Shown here: one piece after another, positions 26,330 to 38,654 of the stretch | Position numbering within the stretch: position 1 is the first letter of the stretch | How the letters are laid out: each line of letters starts with the position of its first letter | Assembly: GCF_002775205.1 (NCBI RefSeq) | Contig: NC_036461.1 | Location: forward strand, 13,119,015 to 13,183,014 | Source of the DNA: Xiphophorus maculatus | Lineage: Eukaryota; Chordata; Actinopteri; Cyprinodontiformes; Poeciliidae | Length of the DNA stretch: 64,000 nucleotides | Direction: 5' to 3' | The notes under the pieces: generated by a model | Seen by the model: the letters and a program-made list of their open reading frames with translations, nothing else | Database searches by the model: none | Told to the model about the DNA's origin: nothing | Program-made: the position numbers and the translations under genes

Positions 26330-27939
26330 GACTTCTGCCTTGTGATTTAACACTCTAAACACACATACACTGGCTAGGATGGTCGCTAAAATTTTTCCAG
26401 GATAGAAAGACATATTCTGGAGTATGTTGCACAATACATTCTGAAAATGAATCTTGTGAGTGAATATCAGCACAGAGAAGTGCTAATTCAACAAAATTTG
26501 TACTCCTAAGATGATATATTTAAAGTGTAGGCAAGACTGCTGACTTGACACTTTTCTAACACCCTGAAAGAAGAGGGTAAGCCACAAAAAGACATTGTTA
26601 GAGGCTCGTTCAGAGTGTGGTCTATAAAAGCATATTGATGGAAAGTTATATGGAAGGAAAATGAGGTAGAAAATAATCTAAAGGGATAACAGCAGCCTTT
26701 CAAGCAATCCTTTGAGAGGATTGTGAGGCAAAGCCCATTCATAAGTTTGAGTGGTGGGTTCAAAAGGCGTGGACCAGAAGTCTTCAAGAGCGCCATCACA
26801 CAGACCTGTACTCTCAGATTGGGTGTGTGAAGCTATTTCTGAACCAGAGAGAATAACAAATGTTTTACTGGAGCCAAGGAGAAAATTGGGAGGGCAGTGT
26901 TTCTCTGTGGCCCACTGTCCCAGTTTTCAGATGAATGTAATTTTCCATTACTTATGCAAAACAGAGTCCCAGAGTATGGAGATAAAGTGGAGATGTACAC
27001 AATTCAAGTTGCTTGAGGTTGTGAAGTTTCCTTGTGGAAACTTCACAACACATAATGTGAGGAACCATGTTTCATGGTTGAGGAACCATGCCATCTGCTT
27101 GTTTTCCTCTTGTGGTTTATGAGGACCTTACAGTACCACATCCTTGTCTCTCTGAACCATGTGTCTTGGAGCCTACAAAATATCAACACTTGGTTTAATG
27201 ACCACGGTACTAGTGGGCCAGAAAAGTCACCTGACCTTGTAAACCACAGATAATCTATGGAACATTTTGAAGAGGAAAATGAGACACAATATCCAGCAAT
27301 GCACATGAAGGCTGCTGACAAAGAAACGGGGGGTTCCTCAATGCATCAGTCAGAGGTGGACCAACTCTTTCCCAAGCTGCATTAACACAGTAATACAGTG
27401 TAAAAGGAGGCCTATTCAAGTATTGAGAGCATAAAAATTGACATGCTATTTGAAAGCTTGAAATGTTTGTTCAAATATAATTTTTAAAAATTAATCTTAC
27501 ACAATTTCTAAATTTTCCAAAACAGAATTTTGTTATGTATGAGCACTTTTATAAAAAATTACAATAAAGAAAGGCTTGAAACACGTACTAATTCCTGTGG
27601 ATGAAGCCATTCAGCTCTAATGTGAATAGCTTCGAGAATAGAGCTGGACTGGATTGATTAGTTTTGCTTTTTAAACTGACTAACTGAAATAAATTAACAA
27701 GTCATGCGTAAACATCCCTGAAGCTCGTCAAAGAGTCAGTCTTTGGCTCCACCTGGTGGGGTAAACAAGAACTGCACCGTAACGTTCACTTTGTTTTTGC
27801 AATTTCTCCCGAATGGCACAGAGCTGTGTAAAACACCTCACGTGTTTAATCAAGACATTATATGCACAACCAAATATTAGTGATGCAACTCTGTTGCAGT
27901 TTGGAAAAATTCGGACACGTTACAGATGTGATTTTGTCA
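26330..27939. other. Intergenic stretch between marcksl1 and the tRNA gene
   Basis: No gene supported. A 13-bp-arm hairpin lies at 27019-27048 (TTGTGAAGTTTCC, loop TTGT, then its exact complement). Confidence 0.5.
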
Positions 27940-28021
27940 GACGAGGTGGCCGAGTGGTTAAGGCGATGGACTGCTAATTCATTGTGCTCTGCACGCGTGG
28001 GTTCGAATCCCATCCTCGTCG
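27940..28021 (+). tRNA. tRNA-Ser (anticodon GCT)
   Basis: This 82-nt sequence folds as a class II tRNA. The acceptor stem is GACGAGG pairing with CCTCGTC, with G as discriminator. The anticodon loop CTGCTAA has GCT at 27973-27975 and there is a long variable arm TGTGCTCTGCACG. The A box (TGGCCGAGTGG, 27947-27957) and B box (GGTTCGAATCC, 28000-28010) match the pol III consensus. It reads AGY serine codons. Compared with the usual vertebrate gene, one anticodon-stem position (27979) is T rather than C, giving a G-U pair. The CCA end is not encoded, as normal for eukaryotes. Confidence 0.95.
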
Positions 28022-28026
28022 AAACG

Positions 28027-28030
28027 TTTT
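28027..28030 (+). terminator. Pol III terminator of tRNA-Ser
   Basis: TTTT five bases after the tRNA end, the minimal RNA polymerase III stop signal. Confidence 0.7.
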
Positions 28031-28721
28031 CTACATTCTTTGAATAACGTTATGCGTTTCTTATCGAACTCCTAACATGTGATCATGGTAAACATTAATA
28101 AACCATTTACTACTCTGGGAAATACCTTGGTTCAGAGTTATCTTCCTCAGTCATACCAACCTTAAAAAATATTAGATAGCATAGAACAAATTAGTTCCAG
28201 AAATATAAGATAGAACCATAAATTATTAGACAGTTTATCAGGAAAAAAAACAAAATTGATTTCGGGGCCAGTTACAATTTAAATACCTGTACAAAATAGT
28301 TTAAGGAAACAAAATGTCGATCTATATGTATGAACTTTAGGCACATTCACCTTTAACCCTACAAAAAAAAAAGCAAACATCGAAATAGTAAGCAAACTGC
28401 AAAATCTATTCTCCCCACCATTAATTCCAAGGCAGTATTGTTATTATCATTGTGTTTTGTCTCTGTGGAACAGAACTATAATCAAATTTGATATAATGAA
28501 ATTAGCACATTTGTAGCAAGCACCTATTACAAGCTAAATACGTTTTAAAAATAAACAATGGAATCAGCAGTTTCTGAGTCATTGTGATGTATGGAGCTAC
28601 CGTTCTAAAGACTCGGTGATAACAAAGCAGTATGTCCAGAATTCCACTCTTCCTAAGCTGAGTGAGTGGAAGCAAAAACAAAGTCAGAGCAAACAAATAA
28701 TTTTTTTTTTCAGAGTTAAAA

Positions 28722-31700
28722 ATGAATGAACAAGTCCAGACTACAGAAAAGCCACGCAGCTTGAGTGACCAACTCCGCCTGGAGGGGAAATTAACTGACG
28801 CCATAATCATAGCTGAGGGAGTGGAGTTTCCAGTTCACAAGATCATCCTCTGTAACTGCACCCCATATTTTTGGTGAGTTGGTCAAACTGGATTACTTTC
28901 TGTGTTTTTATAAACAGGTAAAGATACTATATTTTGTTTTTAGTTGAGGATTTAAGGTGATAATCGGTAGTCATAATGAGTAAACTGAAAGGTATTGTTG
29001 AATCATGTGTGAAAGGCGAACCAAAGAGAACAAAAGGGCAGTTTTACAAGTATGAATGAGTGAATGAATTAATATACTTTCTTAATCCCAGAGGGAAAGT
29101 CACATAATTTAATTGTAAAACATTGTAAGAAAGACATAAATATTAGAAACATGCAACATAAATATTTAGAAACTCTAGTATTTAGAAACATAAATATTAG
29201 AGTTTTGCGACTATCTCCTGTTTAGCATAAATGTTTTTCATAACATCACTAAAAGCAATCACCATAATGCTAATTTCCTTTGGATGTTAGTTCATCAACT
29301 CGTTTTGACTTCAAATACTTTAGTCACATCCACATTAACTAGTAACCATTGACTAAAACACAACATTAAAACCACAAACCTAATTTTTAATAGTGGTAAA
29401 TGAAAGCGGGACTAATTTAACAGCACATGAAGCATTTCATCCGAGTAAGGCTGATGAGGCCTCACTTGACTGAACATATTTCTGTGATGCTTGATTTGAA
29501 CAATTTGATATTAGTGGCAGGATGCTGGCATTGGAGAAAGAAGAAGACATTTGTAGGAATGGAGAGAGACAAGAGGTTTGGTACACAGCATTTTCAAGAA
29601 GTCATGTACAGTCCTGTGTTGTACAGAGCCTATAAAAAGTATTCACAGCCTTGCTTCTGTCCCAGGACAGCCTCACTGTTAGCCAACGACCAATTGATTG
29701 TCGTTAGCTACCAATTGATGCTTAGCTACCGTCAGTTGGTAGTTAGCTACCAATTGATGGTAGTTAACTACCAATTGATGGTCATTAGCTACCAACAATT
29801 GGTAGCTAATGACCAATTAACATTGTTAGCTACCAACTGATGGTTGCTAACAACCAATTGATGTCATTAGCTACCAACTGATGATAGCTAACTACCAATT
29901 GATGGTAGCTAATGACTTCAATTGGTTGTTAGCTACCATCAGTTGGTAGCTACCATCAGTTGGTAGCTAACAACGTCAATTGGTCATTAGCTATATTGAT
30001 GTGAGCTAACAACCATCAATTGTGAGTTTGAGTGAATGGGTGAATGATTGAAGTATGGAGTACTTCTGGACTTCTTAAAGTGTTATACAAGTACTGAACA
30101 TTTGGTGTTTAATCCTCCAGATCGCTTTTTTTTAATCTTCTACCATTAAGAGCTTCCCAGGGTTTGCTGTAGAGAAGCATCCCCACAACATAATTCTGCC
30201 ACTGCCATGTTTCACAGTGGAGGTGATGTATGGTTTTGGGTGTCCTCCAAACATAGTGTCTTGTTTGAATGCTAAAAAGCTCCTTTTTGGTCCTGTCAGA
30301 ACAAAAGACTTTTTTCCACTTGACCATTGAGTCTCCTATATGCCTTTTGGTAAATTTTATGATATGAGCCTTGATATGAGTTTTCTTCAACAGTGGCTTT
30401 TTCATTCAACAGTTATAAGCAGAGTCTCTCCCATCTCAGCTGATAAACTCCTTCAATGTTGTCAGATGTGTCTTGGTGGCCTTTCTCACTAGTTTCCTTC
30501 TTGCACGGTCACTCATTTTTTGGGAGGATGGCAATATGGACGTACCATATTGCTTCCATTTCTTTTTGATGGAACTAAACTGACTTATATTTTTCAATAA
30601 CCTTTTCTGTAATTTGCTTGGAGTTTACTTTGGTCTTCATGCTTTAATGGAAGTAATGGTTATTGATTAATTATTGAACTAATGTCCAGAAATGAGTGTC
30701 TTTATGCTACAATCACCTGCGACACAGTCACAGCACTCAGGTGTTCTCCATTCCATTCACTGTGAGACAACTAGCAGCAAATGGCTGGACCTTTTTTGAA
30801 TTAGGTCAGTCATTTTAAACTGAGTTAATATTTATACAATAACATATTTTATGTTACTTTTGTACTTGTCATTATTTTGTAGAAATAATTTTTCACTTTG
30901 ACAATGGGGCGGGATTGTAATTGTTGCAAAATTACAAAAAGGGAGTTAATATTTTTTAAAGCGACTGTACTTATATCAGCATTTCATATGCATATTCATT
31001 TATGTTCCAATAAGTTTCTTTTTCTACTAGTAGTACATTTGAGAGTTTTTGTACAGATAAAAAATAAACGGTGATGCATTTCAGTTAGACAGCCAGTCTA
31101 GCCACTGAGCCATGCGACACCCACCTATACAATATTTTTAATTGACAAGATATTTACATGAGTATATTTGTCAATGCAGCTCTTTGTGAAAAGTGAAAAA
31201 GGTCAAGGATGATCATGGAATTATATATTTTACATATCTTAATGTATATATCTATAATATAGCCATTCAGAAACTGAATGGCTATATTAAGCTTACCCAT
31301 TTTCAGATCGATTCCCTGTCATAAACTTGGTTTATCAAACCTTTTACTCCATATCTTTTTAAACAAGTGGTCTTACAGAGCTACATTGTTCCCAAAGTTT
31401 AAAGTTTCTTTCTTTATTTTTAATGTCTCTTCAGACATACCTAACATGTTTCGACGTTCTACTTCCGTCTTCAACAAAAGCTGTGACACCTGCTCTGACT
31501 AAGACAGAAGTAAAACGTCAAAACATGCCAGGTATGTCTGAAGAGACATAAAAACTATTTTGCTTCTGTCTAAAAGCAAAATAAATGTTAAGACTTTGTC
31601 ATATATAAACACAATTAGTTTCATTGATAGATTGTTACCATATTGTACTTAAGAGAAAATAATTACAATCAGCTCAATAGCTCTATTTTATGTTTTAGAA

Positions 31701-34700
31701 ATTTTCACTGCAGACTTTACAGTAAGTCAGAAGTAGGTAAACTCTAATCAGTTTTAACCTTTTTACAGAAGTTATGGAGTGGAACATATGTATAATATTA
31801 AATAAAACATGGTTGTGTCTTAATGAAACTCTATGATGTGCTTCCTCCTCAGTGCTCTCTTCACACGATGGTCCAGCGCAGAACAAAAGGTGTTTCACAT
31901 ACCAGGAATATCATCTGCAATGATGCGGCTCATCCTCGACTATGCATACACAAACTCTCTCACTGTCACTGAGGCTAACGTGCAAGAGCTTCTTCAAGCA
32001 GCAGATCAGCTGAATGTGCATGAGGTAGTGCATGTCTGCTGCCTGTTCCTCAAGCGTCTCATGAGGCCAGACAACTGCATCGGCATCTGGAGGTACGCAA
32101 CAATCTGTGTGCACACTGAGCTGCGTTGGAATGCCTTTGAATACATCCTGCAACACTTTGAGGAGATTGTTTTGTGTGATGAGTTCCTGCAGCTCTCTGC
32201 AAACGAGCTAGCTGAGATCATAGAAAAAGATAACCTGAATGTGACAAAGGAAAATAAGGTGTATGAGGCCCTTTTGAAGTGGACTTCTCATGATCTTCCA
32301 GAGCGAGAGTCATACTTCCAACTTCTCATGACTAAGGTGTAGTCATTAGATTGAGTTTAAATACTCACATGTTTATTATTTCGTTATTTCTTTGCCAATG
32401 TTATTCAGGCTGTGCTATGAAAGCAGAGCAAAAAAAATTAATTAGGAAGTTTGCTGAGTTTACTGGAGTACATTTAACAGTATATTGCTAAAACACTTTT
32501 TACAGAAATTGACTATAGCAAGTTTTAGTAAATAATTTTAACTCAAAGTGTGTACATTACCTCCCCCAAGGTGGGAAGACAAAGTTTGAATGAAGTTCTT
32601 CAAGATATACAGCTTGTTTTGATACTGCAAAATAAAAAATAATGTCAACAGAAAAAAAAAACACCCTAAAGACAGTAAATATAATAATTTAATTAAATCA
32701 AACATTATTTGAAGATAATAATCTTCAGATATTTAAAAAAGCAACAACAATTAACTTGTATAATGATCAAAAACTTTTATGACATTGATTTTGCAGGAAA
32801 CTTGTTGAAAAAAGGTACCGTGTATTATTTTCATTATATATCTAAAGCAGTAAAAAAGTAAATTTTAGTAAAAAAATACATTTTTCGTTGGATTCCCATG
32901 ATAGTTGTCATTTGTACATGTTTCAATTGAAACTTTAAAAACTAACCTCTTAACTATTAGTATTATTTTCTTCATACTGCTTTTGTTGTAAATCTATGAT
33001 ATTTGATAGTAACACATTAAGAATTTAAAATGATACATTTTCTATATTTAAACATACAGTATACATTAAGAATACAAATAAATCAAAAGCAGACAACATA
33101 AAACAAATGCAATGGTAACAAATTTCTTTAAAAGCATCACCAAGCAGTAGTCCTACACATGGGCAGTTTATTTTTATCAATCAATCAATCAAATTTTATT
33201 TGTATAGCACATTTCAGCAGCAAGGCATTTCAAAGTGCTTTACATCATATCAAACACAAAAACACAATGCAACATAGAATCAACAATCAAAACACGACAT
33301 TAAGTCAGGTTCCATCAATAAATTTGTAATTGATTACGTTTCAAATACAATCCTAAACAGGTGGGGTTTTAGTCGAATTTGCATCCATAAAAGGTTTACC
33401 TGTTACACTCCTACTTACTGTGTTATATGGAACAAAATACCTGTTGCTATTTTTATTCCCACTCACGCTCACAATCACACAGTTTAAAACGATGTAGACA
33501 GCATTTTAATGGGCTTCTGGCTTCTTTACTTCGTAAGTACAGCATAAATGTGTGACAAAAGTCAAATTAGCAAGCAACTTGATGGCACTTTGTGAAGCAT
33601 GCTTCCCTTAGACAAGAACTACCGGTACTCTTTGCATTCAAGTGTGCCCTATTTAACATAGTGGATTCACAGAACTAGAAGTCCATTTGAAAGACAGAAT
33701 CAAACAGTTTTTCACGTGCAACTGCAGAAACTACTACCATTGACATAGACATTTTTAGTTTGCTTTAAGTCATAAAAACGACAAAAATAGTTCAATTAGA
33801 ATAATACATTTTGTTATAAGGATGCCATTTAACTATGCCTAAAATTTATACATTTATATAAATGTAAATTTAAATATATGTATACATTTCCTTTTGAGGA
33901 TTTTTTGTAAAGGATCTGTAGTTTTTCACACACTGTGAAAAACAAAACACAGTGCTGAAAAACCTTTGGTGAACATGTTGCAACCATTTATGAGATTCAG
34001 AAAAATGCAGAGAAATACATTTTCTCCTGTCATCTCTGTCTAGATCCGACTGGCCCTGTTCAATATAGAATATTTCAAAGACAAGCTGCTGCCAAATGTG
34101 CTGGTGAAAAAACATTGTGTGGGCCTCCTGTCTGAAGCAATGGGAACCATGAGTCAACTTATATTATTTAGAACCCATTTGACCAGCAACTTCGGTCGCC
34201 CTCGTCGGCCTAATACTATCCTACTAGCCATCGGTGGGTGGAGTGGTGGAGATCCAACCAATGCCATTGAGGCATATGATGTTCGTTATGACCGCTGGAC
34301 CAATGTTGGCAACAACCTTGAGCGGCCTTGTGCCTATCATGGTGCCGCCTTCCTCAATGGCTACGTCTATTGCATCGGAGGTTTCAACAGGGTGGAGCAT
34401 TTCAACAGCGTTCGCAAGTTTGACCCCATTGCATACACCTGGCATGAGGTGGCTCCCATGCACCACAGGCGCTGCTACGTGAGTGTGACTGTGCTGAATG
34501 GGTGTATTTACGCCATGGGAGGTTATAATGGACACGGGCGACTGAACACAGCAGAGTTCTATAAGCCGGAGACAAACCAGTGGAACTTGATTGCTCCCAT
34601 GCACGAGCAAAGGAGTGATGCAAGCTGCACCACTCTTCACAATAAGGTGGGTCAACTGAGTTTTGTGCTATTTTGAAACTACTGTGGTAATTAAAGGCTT

Positions 34701-37700
34701 AAAAACATAAATGGAACCAAACTGCCAAGAAAATTTCAGAATACAAATTGAATTGTTCAACTGGTTAATATAACCTAACAAAATTGAAAAAAAATTGAAA
34801 AATTGAAAAAAAAAAAATCAAACAAACAAACAAAAAAAACAACAAAAACAAAAAACCTTTTTGGCCAGTACAAAAAATGCCATATTTGGCAGAAAATGTA
34901 CACAGCGCCTCTCCCTAAGCAAGAATATCCAAATGGTAAAATATAGTGGTCGCAGCATTATTCTGTGGGGATGCTTTCCTTCAGCAGATTACAGAAAATA
35001 TGATCAATAGAAAATATGATGAATAGAGCTGAATATTTTACATACTTGTACTTTGGCAAAGGCACTATAAAGGGGGCACTGCTTTTATGCTTGTGTTGAA
35101 AGCTGCGACAACGTTTCACGTACCTCCTAGAAGAGTTCCTTTCAAAAGATGATTTGATTGTTCTGCTGACACTGAAGCCCTTGTAGCTGGTTTGCAAAGA
35201 GGTGTAAGAGCTGAAGGAAACTCCTGGCAATCATGTCATTGCTGTATGACCAAGTATCCTTATGCCCAAAAAGTTACAATCAATTACTATCCTGTCATTT
35301 AAAAAAAAAAAAAAAAGTAAAAAGCAAAAGCCCAACTCGTGACTTTAAAAAAAAAAAAAGAAGAAATTTCACTACATACTTTCATGATGTCTGTGATATA
35401 AACAGTTAGATCCTTTAAGACTATTTTATTTATTTTTTTAGATTTATATTTGTGGGGGATTCAATGGAACAGAGTGCCTGCAGACAGCTGAATTTTACAC
35501 CCCAGAGACCAACCAGTGGACACTGATTGCCCCCATGAACAGCCGGCGCAGTGGAATAGGAGTCATTGCTTATGCAGGTCATGTTTTTGCAGTAAGTACA
35601 GGAAACAGTGCTGAAGCACAGATAGATGTTGAAACCTCACTTACAATGTGTGAGGGCTTCCATCATTGCTTGTTTCTAATCTGATCAGATGCAGGGAGGG
35701 TAAGTAAGTAAGTAAAACTTTACTTATACAGTGCTTTTTAAGATAAAAATCAACAAGCAGAATAAAAGAATACACAAAGTAACTTTAAAAAAAAGCAGAT
35801 TTAAAAAAAAAAGTTTTTAGCTGGCCTGAAAGTCAGAGAAGTGAGGTCCAGAGTCTTGGAGCCACTGAAACTATCTCCTTTAGTTTTGAGCAGGGATCAA
35901 TAATGAACGGGTCTCAATCACAGGACCTCAAGACTTTGATGGGGGTAAAGCGATATAAATGTTCTGGGATGTAGATCGCTGTCTGTGTGTGCACTGCTTG
36001 TCGAGTCAAAACCAACATGCAGAATTGCACTCAATAATGAAGTTAGCTTTTCTCCAAGCAATCAAAGTAATATGACAAATCAGATATTTGCCTTCATCAT
36101 AACTAGTACTTTAATTAACTAGTGGTGTTGTGGTAACATTTGGTATTTACCACATGCATGAGATGTTGTCTTCTAGATCTAATGTTTGGGAGAAATATTA
36201 TGTCATTAAGTTCACAATTAAAAATTTCAAAACATTACAAGAGTATGTCAGGAAGTATCTGAAGTGAACAACAGGAGATAAATTAATTTTGTAGTGTTGC
36301 TTTATCATGTCATGCTGTGTGCAAAAACTGAAGGGGTAAAATTTGACGTTCCGTTTTAGATTCTTCGAGTCTATGTTAATTAAATTGTACTTTTATATGC
36401 AAAAACCTTTAAATCTATTGGACAAAAGGTAATTATAAAATTATGTTAATATAATAAACAATGTTATCAATATTCTGCAGCTGTGACTGAAATCTGAAAT
36501 AAAAGAAAATAACTAAAATCTTTCTTGCCTATGTTGTGCATTGCTTGGACCTTTTTTAGGTGTTTGTTTTTCTGACATTAGTTGTGTCCTTTGCAAATAA
36601 AACACCATGGCACCCCTGTAAAAAGTTTTACAAAGCTATCGTATAATGCTGATATACACTCGTCATAAAAATTTTAAGGATCAGCAGGAAAAAACCCTGG
36701 TATGATCCAGCGTGGTAAATAGAACCTCAGAATTTAAATGAAAGAAACAGGGGCAAAAGACAAACTAATATATAGATTTAGGGAGTTTGAAAAATAGAGA
36801 ATGAGAATAAATGGGTTAAAAAGAAGTCAGCGGTGAGTAGACCCAATTTTCTTGTTTATCACTGTAAAAGCTTTTTTAAGGAACTAATGTCTGTTTATGT
36901 AAACCCAGACCTTAAAATGTTTTTAGTGGGATTTGGATCAGGAGAACAGGTAGGATGGCTTAAAACGAGGGTATTCTCCTGGAAGAAGTAACTTTTCTGA
37001 TGGATGTGGTAACGTGCCTTGCTGCCCTGTTAAAATGGTGAACACAGAAAACACTGGGACCCTCAGTCAAGAGGGACGATTACTGTATTACCTGTATGGT
37101 CTGTATTATCCGTGGTGTGACGACCATGCACAAACTGAAGCTCCCTAAAAGGACAAAAGTCCCAGATCATAATTCATCCTCTCTCTCACTGAGCCACCTC
37201 CTGTGGGATTACTGTACCATGCCAGTAATCTTGGAAACATCTCAATTTTTCAGACAAATGTTTTTCTTGACAAAGAATTAAACTCTGTCCAATCTCCCAA
37301 TGTTATTTCATTCTTTTTTCATTGCTAAATGATTATTAATCCTTTTAAAGATATGCCCTTGAATTTATCAACAAAATCCAGACCTAAGCCAATGACCATG
37401 GCAAAGCAATTACTTGGGTTGAGTTGCTCATCTTAATATCAAAACCTACTAAATTTAGAATTTCAGATTGTGTGTATTTTTGGTCTTAGTTGTTGCTTTT
37501 TTTATACTGCTGTTCCTTGTGTATCCTGGTATTTAATGAGGTACTAACTTGCTTGAAGACCTGAACCGGCACACTTTCCTTCTCTCTAACAGGTTGGTGG
37601 CTTTGATGGCAACAGGCGTCTGCGCACTGCTGAGGCCTACAACCCTGAGACTAATCTCTGGATGAACGTGGGATCCATGATTACCACCCGCAGCAACTTT

Positions 37701-37979
37701 GGCATTGAAGTGATTGAAGATAGGCTCTTTGTTGTTGGGGGCTTCAATGGCTATACCACTTGCTACAACGTTGAGTGTTACAACAACCTAACAGATGTGT
37801 GGACTGAGGCCTGCGACATGGAAATCTTCCGTAGCGCCCTTAGCTGCTGCGTGATAACCGGACTCCCAAACATGGCTGATTACATGGTCTCTCGTGATGC
37901 TCTGCTGGAGGATGAGGAGGAGGAGGGAGAAGAGGAGGAAGAAGAGGAAGAGGAGGAAGAGATGGAAGCTGGACATTGA
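28722..37979 (+). CDS. klhl10: Kelch-like protein 10 (klhl10), five exons
   Basis: Exons: 28722-28873, 31853-32336, 34044-34646, 35442-35591 and 37593-37979; all junctions are GT-AG and keep frame, giving 591 residues (human KLHL10 is about 608). The family member is a CUL3 ubiquitin-ligase adaptor known from haploid spermatids and needed for male fertility in mammals. Domains: BTB about 16-120 (with HKIILC, then YFCALFTRW across junction 1), BACK about 128-240, then six kelch repeats from about 271 with GG pairs in IGGW, IGGF, MGGY, CGGF, VGGF and VGGF. Kelch sequences such as SGGDPTNAIEAYD and MHEQRSDAS are KLHL10-like rather than those of other KLHLs. After the last kelch comes NMADYMVSRDALLEDEEE and a run rich in Glu, ending MEAGH. 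That acidic tail is unlike the mammalian C-terminus. Expression is not shown by the sequence. Confidence 0.92.
29045..29140. mobile_element. LINE 3'-tail-like fragment
   Basis: The phrase ACTTTCTTAATCCCAGAGGG resembles the teleost repeat tail ACTTTATTAATCCCGAGGG. It is short and eroded and lies in klhl10 intron 1. Confidence 0.35.
29621..30970 (-). mobile_element. Degenerate Tc1/mariner-like transposon in klhl10 intron 1
   Basis: The left end GTACAGAGCCTATAAAAAGT and the reverse complement of the right end (30941-30970, GTACAGTCGCTTTAAAAAAT) are imperfect inverted repeats of about 30 bp, both next to TA. They match the style of the fish element end CAGTGCCTATAAAAAGTATTC. On the minus strand 30168-30218 reads TVKHGSGRIMLWGCFST, the Tc1-like transposase motif. 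Other parts (about 30440-30650) also recall the transposase N-terminal region. Frameshifts and stops are present. A tandem inverted minisatellite is embedded near the left end (next entry). Confidence 0.65.
29670..30020. repeat. Inverted and direct minisatellite (unit about 17-20 bp)
   Basis: Units such as TAGCTACCAATTGATGGT and the opposite strand form (ACCATCAGTTGGTAGCTA) alternate about fifteen times, each centred on CAATTG or CAGTTG. The array is thus both tandem and self-complementary and can form many hairpins. The open frame through it is an artefact of the repeat. It is not a CRISPR array: the units are not separated by unique spacers. Confidence 0.8.
31255..31289. repeat. Perfect 16-bp-arm hairpin
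   Basis: TAATATAGCCATTCAG, loop AAA, then the exact complement CTGAATGGCTATATTA. In klhl10 intron 1. Confidence 0.85.
31424..31548. repeat. Inverted repeat with 48-bp arms
   Basis: 31424-31471 and 31501-31548 are reverse complements with 5 mismatches (all transitions) around a 29-base centre. The arms contain CGACGTTCTACTTCCGTCTT or its counterpart. In klhl10 intron 1, about 300 bp before exon 2. It may be a foldback element or two opposed copies of a retroelement end. Confidence 0.75.
33178..33372. mobile_element. Teleost interspersed repeat (AATC)n-type
   Basis: Starts with CAATCAATCAATCAAATTTTATTTGTATAGC-type sequence and continues with TTTCAAAGTGCTTTACATCA, a phrase common to many fish short repeats and LINE tails. 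It lies in klhl10 intron 2. Confidence 0.65.
34860..35300 (+). pseudogene. Tc1/mariner-like transposase relic in klhl10 intron 3
   Basis: 34936-34980 reads VKYSGRSIILWGCFP, the Tc1-type transposase motif, on the plus strand. Flanks are AT-rich with long A runs; no complete frame and no clear ends. Confidence 0.55.
35700..35985. mobile_element. Teleost interspersed repeat (TAAG)n-type
   Basis: Begins with GTAAGTAAGTAAGTAAAACT and continues through the phrases AGTCTTGGAGCCACTGAAAC and CACAGGACCTCAAGACTTTG, which I recognise from a widespread fish repeat. In klhl10 intron 4. Orientation and family are not assigned. Confidence 0.55.
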
Positions 37980-38032
37980 TTCATCATTTCCAGTGCCATT
38001 AACTACGACAAGCACAAATACATTACTCAATT

Positions 38033-38038
38033 AATAAA
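38033..38038 (+). terminator. klhl10: klhl10 poly(A) signal
   Basis: AATAAA 54 bases after the stop codon, suggesting a very short 3' UTR. Short 3' UTRs are common in germ-cell transcripts, but that link is inference. Confidence 0.6.
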
Positions 38039-38654
38039 CCACTCAGAGCATTAAACTACAGTTGTGTAGTATTGATTTCTTTTTACATGAATATTTGTAT
38101 AAGTGTGTTTGTTTCAAAGGTCTTTAAAACAGGCCATTTTTGTCTCTGTGTTGTTGTTAATTCATAACTGAGAAAGTATACCTTGTTTTTATTTTGTATA
38201 CCATGTGGTTGTACTTGTAACATCTGAATCAGACTAAGTTCATAAATGCAATTGAGGTCAGAGGCTTACATATACTGATGATATGAATGCTCTTAGTTGG
38301 TGGGACTTTTATTTTAAACCCTGACACACTGATTTCATATGCAGCTTTATGTTCCGCCCCTTAAACATACGCTTCTACACTTAGAAGTGACGTTTTGAGT
38401 GAAATTAATATTAAATTGACCAAATGTCTGAATTTCTAATTTTAATTATGTAGTGAATATGGAAATAGTACATGTTCACATCTGAAGATAAATTCAGTTA
38501 TATTGCTCCTTGTCAGAGTTATGTAATACTGACTTTTCAGATATAATTGAACGTAGCATTTGTTCATTCTGTGATTGGATCGATCAAAGACAACTGGGCG
38601 GGACATCTCACTGTGATTGGTTTAATCCGTGACAACAAGACGTACTGCGTCAGT

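Noticed and set aside
29670-30020. Possible CRISPR-like array
   Set aside because: The units are contiguous and alternate in direction with no unique spacers, in a vertebrate intron.
34224-34655. 143-residue minus-strand open frame
   Set aside because: Antisense shadow of klhl10 exon 3.
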